Source of the DNA: Alphaproteobacteria bacterium
GTDB taxonomy: Bacteria; Pseudomonadota; Alphaproteobacteria; SMXP01
Length of the DNA: 64,000 nt
Assembly: GCA_028285305.1 (NCBI GenBank)
Contig: JANQPV010000014.1
Span: 147,158-211,157 of the forward strand
Direction: 5' to 3'
This document shows positions 61,854 to 64,000 of the stretch, in pieces. Under the pieces are notes generated by a model, which was not told the DNA's origin, ran no database searches, and saw only the letters and a list, made by a program, of their open reading frames with translations. Numbering within the stretch: the first letter of the stretch is position 1; every line of letters begins with the position of its first letter. A program made the translations under genes and the position numbers.

Positions 61854-62921
61854 ATGAACGACATGACAATGCCAAAGACAACGGATGATGCCACTCAAAA
61901 GGCGCAAGAGAACACGCTTCTTTCGCCGCGGTTTTACACAACCGACTTCGATGAGTTCGACCGCATCGATATCGGGCCGGTGCGCAAAGAATGGGACGCA
62001 ATGATGGCGGAGTTCGAACAAGACGCAAACAAAGGCCACTTCAAACGGACGGCTGACTTTGCCGACGAGGTTCGTGAACTGCCGGAGGAGCTTCGCCGCG
62101 AATTCTTGGACTTTCTCATCAGCTCAGTTACGGCTGAATACTCTGGGTGCGTATTGTATTCGGATATCAAAAAGAACATAAAAAATGAGGAAGTCGCCAA
62201 ACTGATGGGCTATATGAGCCGGGACGAAGCCCGGCACGCCGGCTTCATCAATCAGAGCCTCAAAGACTTCGATATTGCCGTCGACCTCGGCTTTTTGAGG
62301 CAAGCCAAGAAGTACACGTTCTTCAAGCCAAAGTTCATCTATTTCGCGACTTATCTGTCCGAAAAGATCGGTTATGCGCGCTACATAACTATCTTTCGCC
62401 AGTTGGAGCGTCATCCCGAATACCGGTTTCATCCAATATTTCGCTGGTTCGAAGAGTGGTGCAATGACGAATTCCGCCATGGAGAGGCGTTTGCTCTTAT
62501 CATGCGCGCGAACCCCCACCTTTTAAAGGGCGTCGTGAACAAGTTGTGGATCCGGTTCTTCACATTGGCTGTCTTTTCGACCATGTATGTGCGGGATCAT
62601 AACCGGCCCAATTTACACAAGGCGCTGGGGCTTGATCCCACCGACTACGACTTCAGAGTGTTTCGGATTACGAGTGAGATCTCTCAGCAAGTCTTTCCCT
62701 TAACTCTGGATCTGGATAATCCGGAATTTGCAAGAGGGTTGGAGCGTCTACGTCGTTTCTCAAGCAGAATCGAACATGCGAAGCGCTCCGGGGGCGTCTC
62801 GGGATGGGCCAAGGGCCTGATCAACAGAGCGCGCGCCGGGCTGACATTTGCGAGCCTGTACTTTTTGCCGACCAAGAAGAACGCGATCCCAGACGATGTG
62901 CGGGTTGTGCCGGCTTGGTAA
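61854..62921 (+). CDS. acsF: Aerobic Mg-protoporphyrin IX monomethyl ester cyclase
   Basis: Oxygen-dependent di-iron enzyme forming ring E, 355 residues. Iron-ligand motifs are [11 protein letters not shown] (about 98-108), DEARHAGF near 124 and [11 protein letters not shown] near 205. An AGGAGAAGC site precedes the ATG at 61854; a longer in-frame extension overlaps puhC and is rejected. Use of AcsF, with no bchE in view, indicates that pigment is made under oxic conditions. It lies between puhC and puhE, the common proteobacterial order. Confidence 0.97.
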   Translation: MNDMTMPKTTDDATQKAQENTLLSPRFYTTDFDEFDRIDIGPVRKEWDAMMAEFEQDANKGHFKRTADFADEVRELPEELRREFLDFLISSVTAEYSGCVLYSDIKKNIKNEEVAKLMGYMSRDEARHAGFINQSLKDFDIAVDLGFLRQAKKYTFFKPKFIYFATYLSEKIGYARYITIFRQLERHPEYRFHPIFRWFEEWCNDEFRHGEAFALIMRANPHLLKGVVNKLWIRFFTLAVFSTMYVRDHNRPNLHKALGLDPTDYDFRVFRITSEISQQVFPLTLDLDNPEFARGLERLRRFSSRIEHAKRSGGVSGWAKGLINRARAGLTFASLYFLPTKKNAIPDDVRVVPAW

Positions 62922-62939
62922 GATTCAGGCTCGACCGAG

Positions 62940-63821
62940 ATGTTGGAACTGGCCGTCCCTTTAGGCATTGCGCTCTTTGTTTGGTGGTTTAGTACCGGCA
63001 TTATTCTGTTCCTGGACGGCCTGCCCCGGCGGACATATAGACTGAGCATGGGGGGAGCGACAGCTCTCCTCTGTGCATCAGTCTATGGTCTCATCGCTCT
63101 CAGCAATGAGACCACCAGTGCCGCTGCGTATATGTCATTTATTTGTGGGGTGCTCATTTGGGGCTGGCACGAGATGAGCTTTCTTTTTGGATGGGTTACA
63201 GGCCCCCGAAAAGAGGCGTGTCCTGAGCACTGCGGAGGGTGGCGCCACTTCTTGCATGCTTTTCAGGCGATCGCGTACCACGAGTTCGCCATAGCGGCGA
63301 CGGGCGTACTCCTCCTCCTCGCTACGTGGGGTGCCGACAATATGGTGGGGACTTGGACCTTTGTAATTCTGTGGGTGATGCGGATCAGTGCGAAGCTCAA
63401 TTTATTTTTGGGGGTGCCAAATCTCTTTCTGGACTTTCTACCGGACCATATGAGCCATTTGAGAAGCTACCTGTCAAAGAAACCTCTCAATCTCTTGTTT
63501 CCGTTTTCGGTGACGCTTTCAAGCGTCGTGTGTGCGCTGATGGCGCAACACGTACTCGAAAGCGCTCCCGGCAGCTTCTCCTCCGTCTCGCTAATACTAT
63601 TGTCCAGCATGTTGTTTTTGGCGATCGCCGAACACTGGTTTCTGGTTTTGCCGATCCACACAGAGCGCCTTTGGCAGTGGGCGATTAGAATTCGGTCATT
63701 GTTCTCGCCTTCCCAACATGTTGGTCAGGCCACGAATGCCACTGCCGATCGAAGACAGGGGCTCAATCTTGTTCACAAGCGCCACTTTGCCCCTCGAAAC
63801 GCGATCAGCCCGCGACAATAG
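62940..63821 (+). CDS. puhE: Photosynthetic complex assembly protein PuhE (DUF3623)
   Basis: A 293-residue protein with seven to eight transmembrane helices. Family sequence includes WWFSTGIILFLDGLPRRTYR near 15-35, WGWHEMSFLFGWVTGPR near 80, and FLGVPNLFLDFLPDHMSHLRSY near 160. It follows acsF by 18 bases. The last 35 residues are polar and less conserved. It is the last gene in the window; hemA usually follows in related clusters but is not reached. Confidence 0.93.
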   Translation: MLELAVPLGIALFVWWFSTGIILFLDGLPRRTYRLSMGGATALLCASVYGLIALSNETTSAAAYMSFICGVLIWGWHEMSFLFGWVTGPRKEACPEHCGGWRHFLHAFQAIAYHEFAIAATGVLLLLATWGADNMVGTWTFVILWVMRISAKLNLFLGVPNLFLDFLPDHMSHLRSYLSKKPLNLLFPFSVTLSSVVCALMAQHVLESAPGSFSSVSLILLSSMLFLAIAEHWFLVLPIHTERLWQWAIRIRSLFSPSQHVGQATNATADRRQGLNLVHKRHFAPRNAISPRQ

Positions 63822-63906
63822 ATTTTCCGCTTATCATCGTTCTGGCGCGTCGACTAAGTATCAAAGCACCGCGCACTTTGCCTTCTGTTCTCAGCCCTAG
63901 GCTTTA

Positions 63907-63943
63907 GAGCCGTTTTGGTTTTGACGGAAACACAAAACGGCTC
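63907..63943 (+). terminator. Hairpin after puhE
   Basis: GAGCCGTTTTG (63907-63917) and CAAAACGGCTC (63933-63943) form a perfect 11-bp stem with a 15-base loop. The following CAGATTCTTTGTTTT is T-rich but not a clean run. It lies 86 bases after the puhE stop and probably ends the bchF-to-puhE transcript. Confidence 0.6.
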
Positions 63944-63970
63944 CAGATTCTTTGTTTTGCGCGTTTCCTG

Positions 63971-63996
63971 ACGGTGAACCGGATTCCACTTCACCT
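63971..63996. other. Small inverted repeat at the right edge
   Basis: GGTGAA and TTCACC flank an 11-base centre, within a TTCC...GGAA frame, in the spacer after puhE. It could be part of the control region of the next gene, which is not visible. Support is weak. Confidence 0.25.
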
Positions 63997-64000
63997 GGAA

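Noticed and set aside
63769..63778. TTGTTCACAA, a further match to the purine dyad
   Set aside because: It is inside the puhE coding region with no flanking symmetry; one such hit is expected by chance in 64 kb.

Overview
The window is alphaproteobacterial chromosome of moderate GC. The argD-argF-hslO order, the complete bchFNBHLM-lhaA-puhABC-acsF-puhE block and the aerobic (AcsF) cyclase with no bchE in view all point to a bacteriochlorophyll-a-producing, oxygen-tolerant anoxygenic phototroph. The genus cannot be named from this sequence alone. No rRNA, tRNA, insertion sequence, CRISPR array or phage gene was recognised.

Layout. 0-4.3 kb: the end of a membrane protein, then argD, argF, hslO and rnz on the plus strand. 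4.3-22 kb: a minus-strand train of 18 closely packed genes read from deoB down to ureG, followed by a quinone/enone oxidoreductase. In order of transcription these are deoB, deoC, an ALDH16-like aldehyde dehydrogenase, a CNT nucleoside transporter, a P450, puuE, uraD, alc, allA, an SDR, ureD, ureA, a small ORF, ureB, ureC, ureE, ureF and ureG. 22.1-24.5 kb: divergent GntR/FCD regulator, purine nucleoside phosphorylase and a phosphoribosyltransferase. 24.5-33.6 kb: uraH-xdhA-xdhB-puuD, adenosine deaminase and a TonB-dependent receptor, all minus. 34-39.7 kb: VOC protein, SDR, cupin, secreted amidohydrolase, guanine deaminase and an LLM-class flavin oxidoreductase. 39.7-42.5 kb: a 750-bp stretch without a gene, a c-type cytochrome with a very long acidic linker, and a DUF3833 protein. 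42.5-64 kb: one arm of the photosynthesis gene cluster (PGC). It holds bchG-BCD transporter-bchP-tspO-small membrane protein and aerR-ppsR on minus, and bchF through puhE on plus. pufBALM, crt, bchCXYZ, bchDIO and hemA are not in the window.

How the genes work together. Nearly the whole route from nucleosides to ammonia is encoded in about 30 kb. Uptake would use the TonB receptor and the CNT carrier. Add, Pnp and GuaD yield hypoxanthine and xanthine. XdhAB makes urate, membrane PuuD oxidises it, and UraH, UraD, PuuE, Alc and AllA carry it through allantoin and allantoate to glyoxylate and urea. Urease then releases ammonia. The pentose goes through DeoB and DeoC to glyceraldehyde-3-phosphate plus acetaldehyde, for which the ALDH16-like enzyme is a plausible sink. 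Three promoters of this system (deoB/gntR, uraH, TonB receptor) each carry a TTGT-N2-ACAA dyad. This suggests one regulon, with the resident GntR protein as the leading candidate regulator.

In the PGC, TGT-N12-ACA PpsR-type operators lie before bchG and, as two fused copies, between aerR and bchF. Pigment synthesis therefore looks to be under the PpsR/AerR pair encoded beside it.
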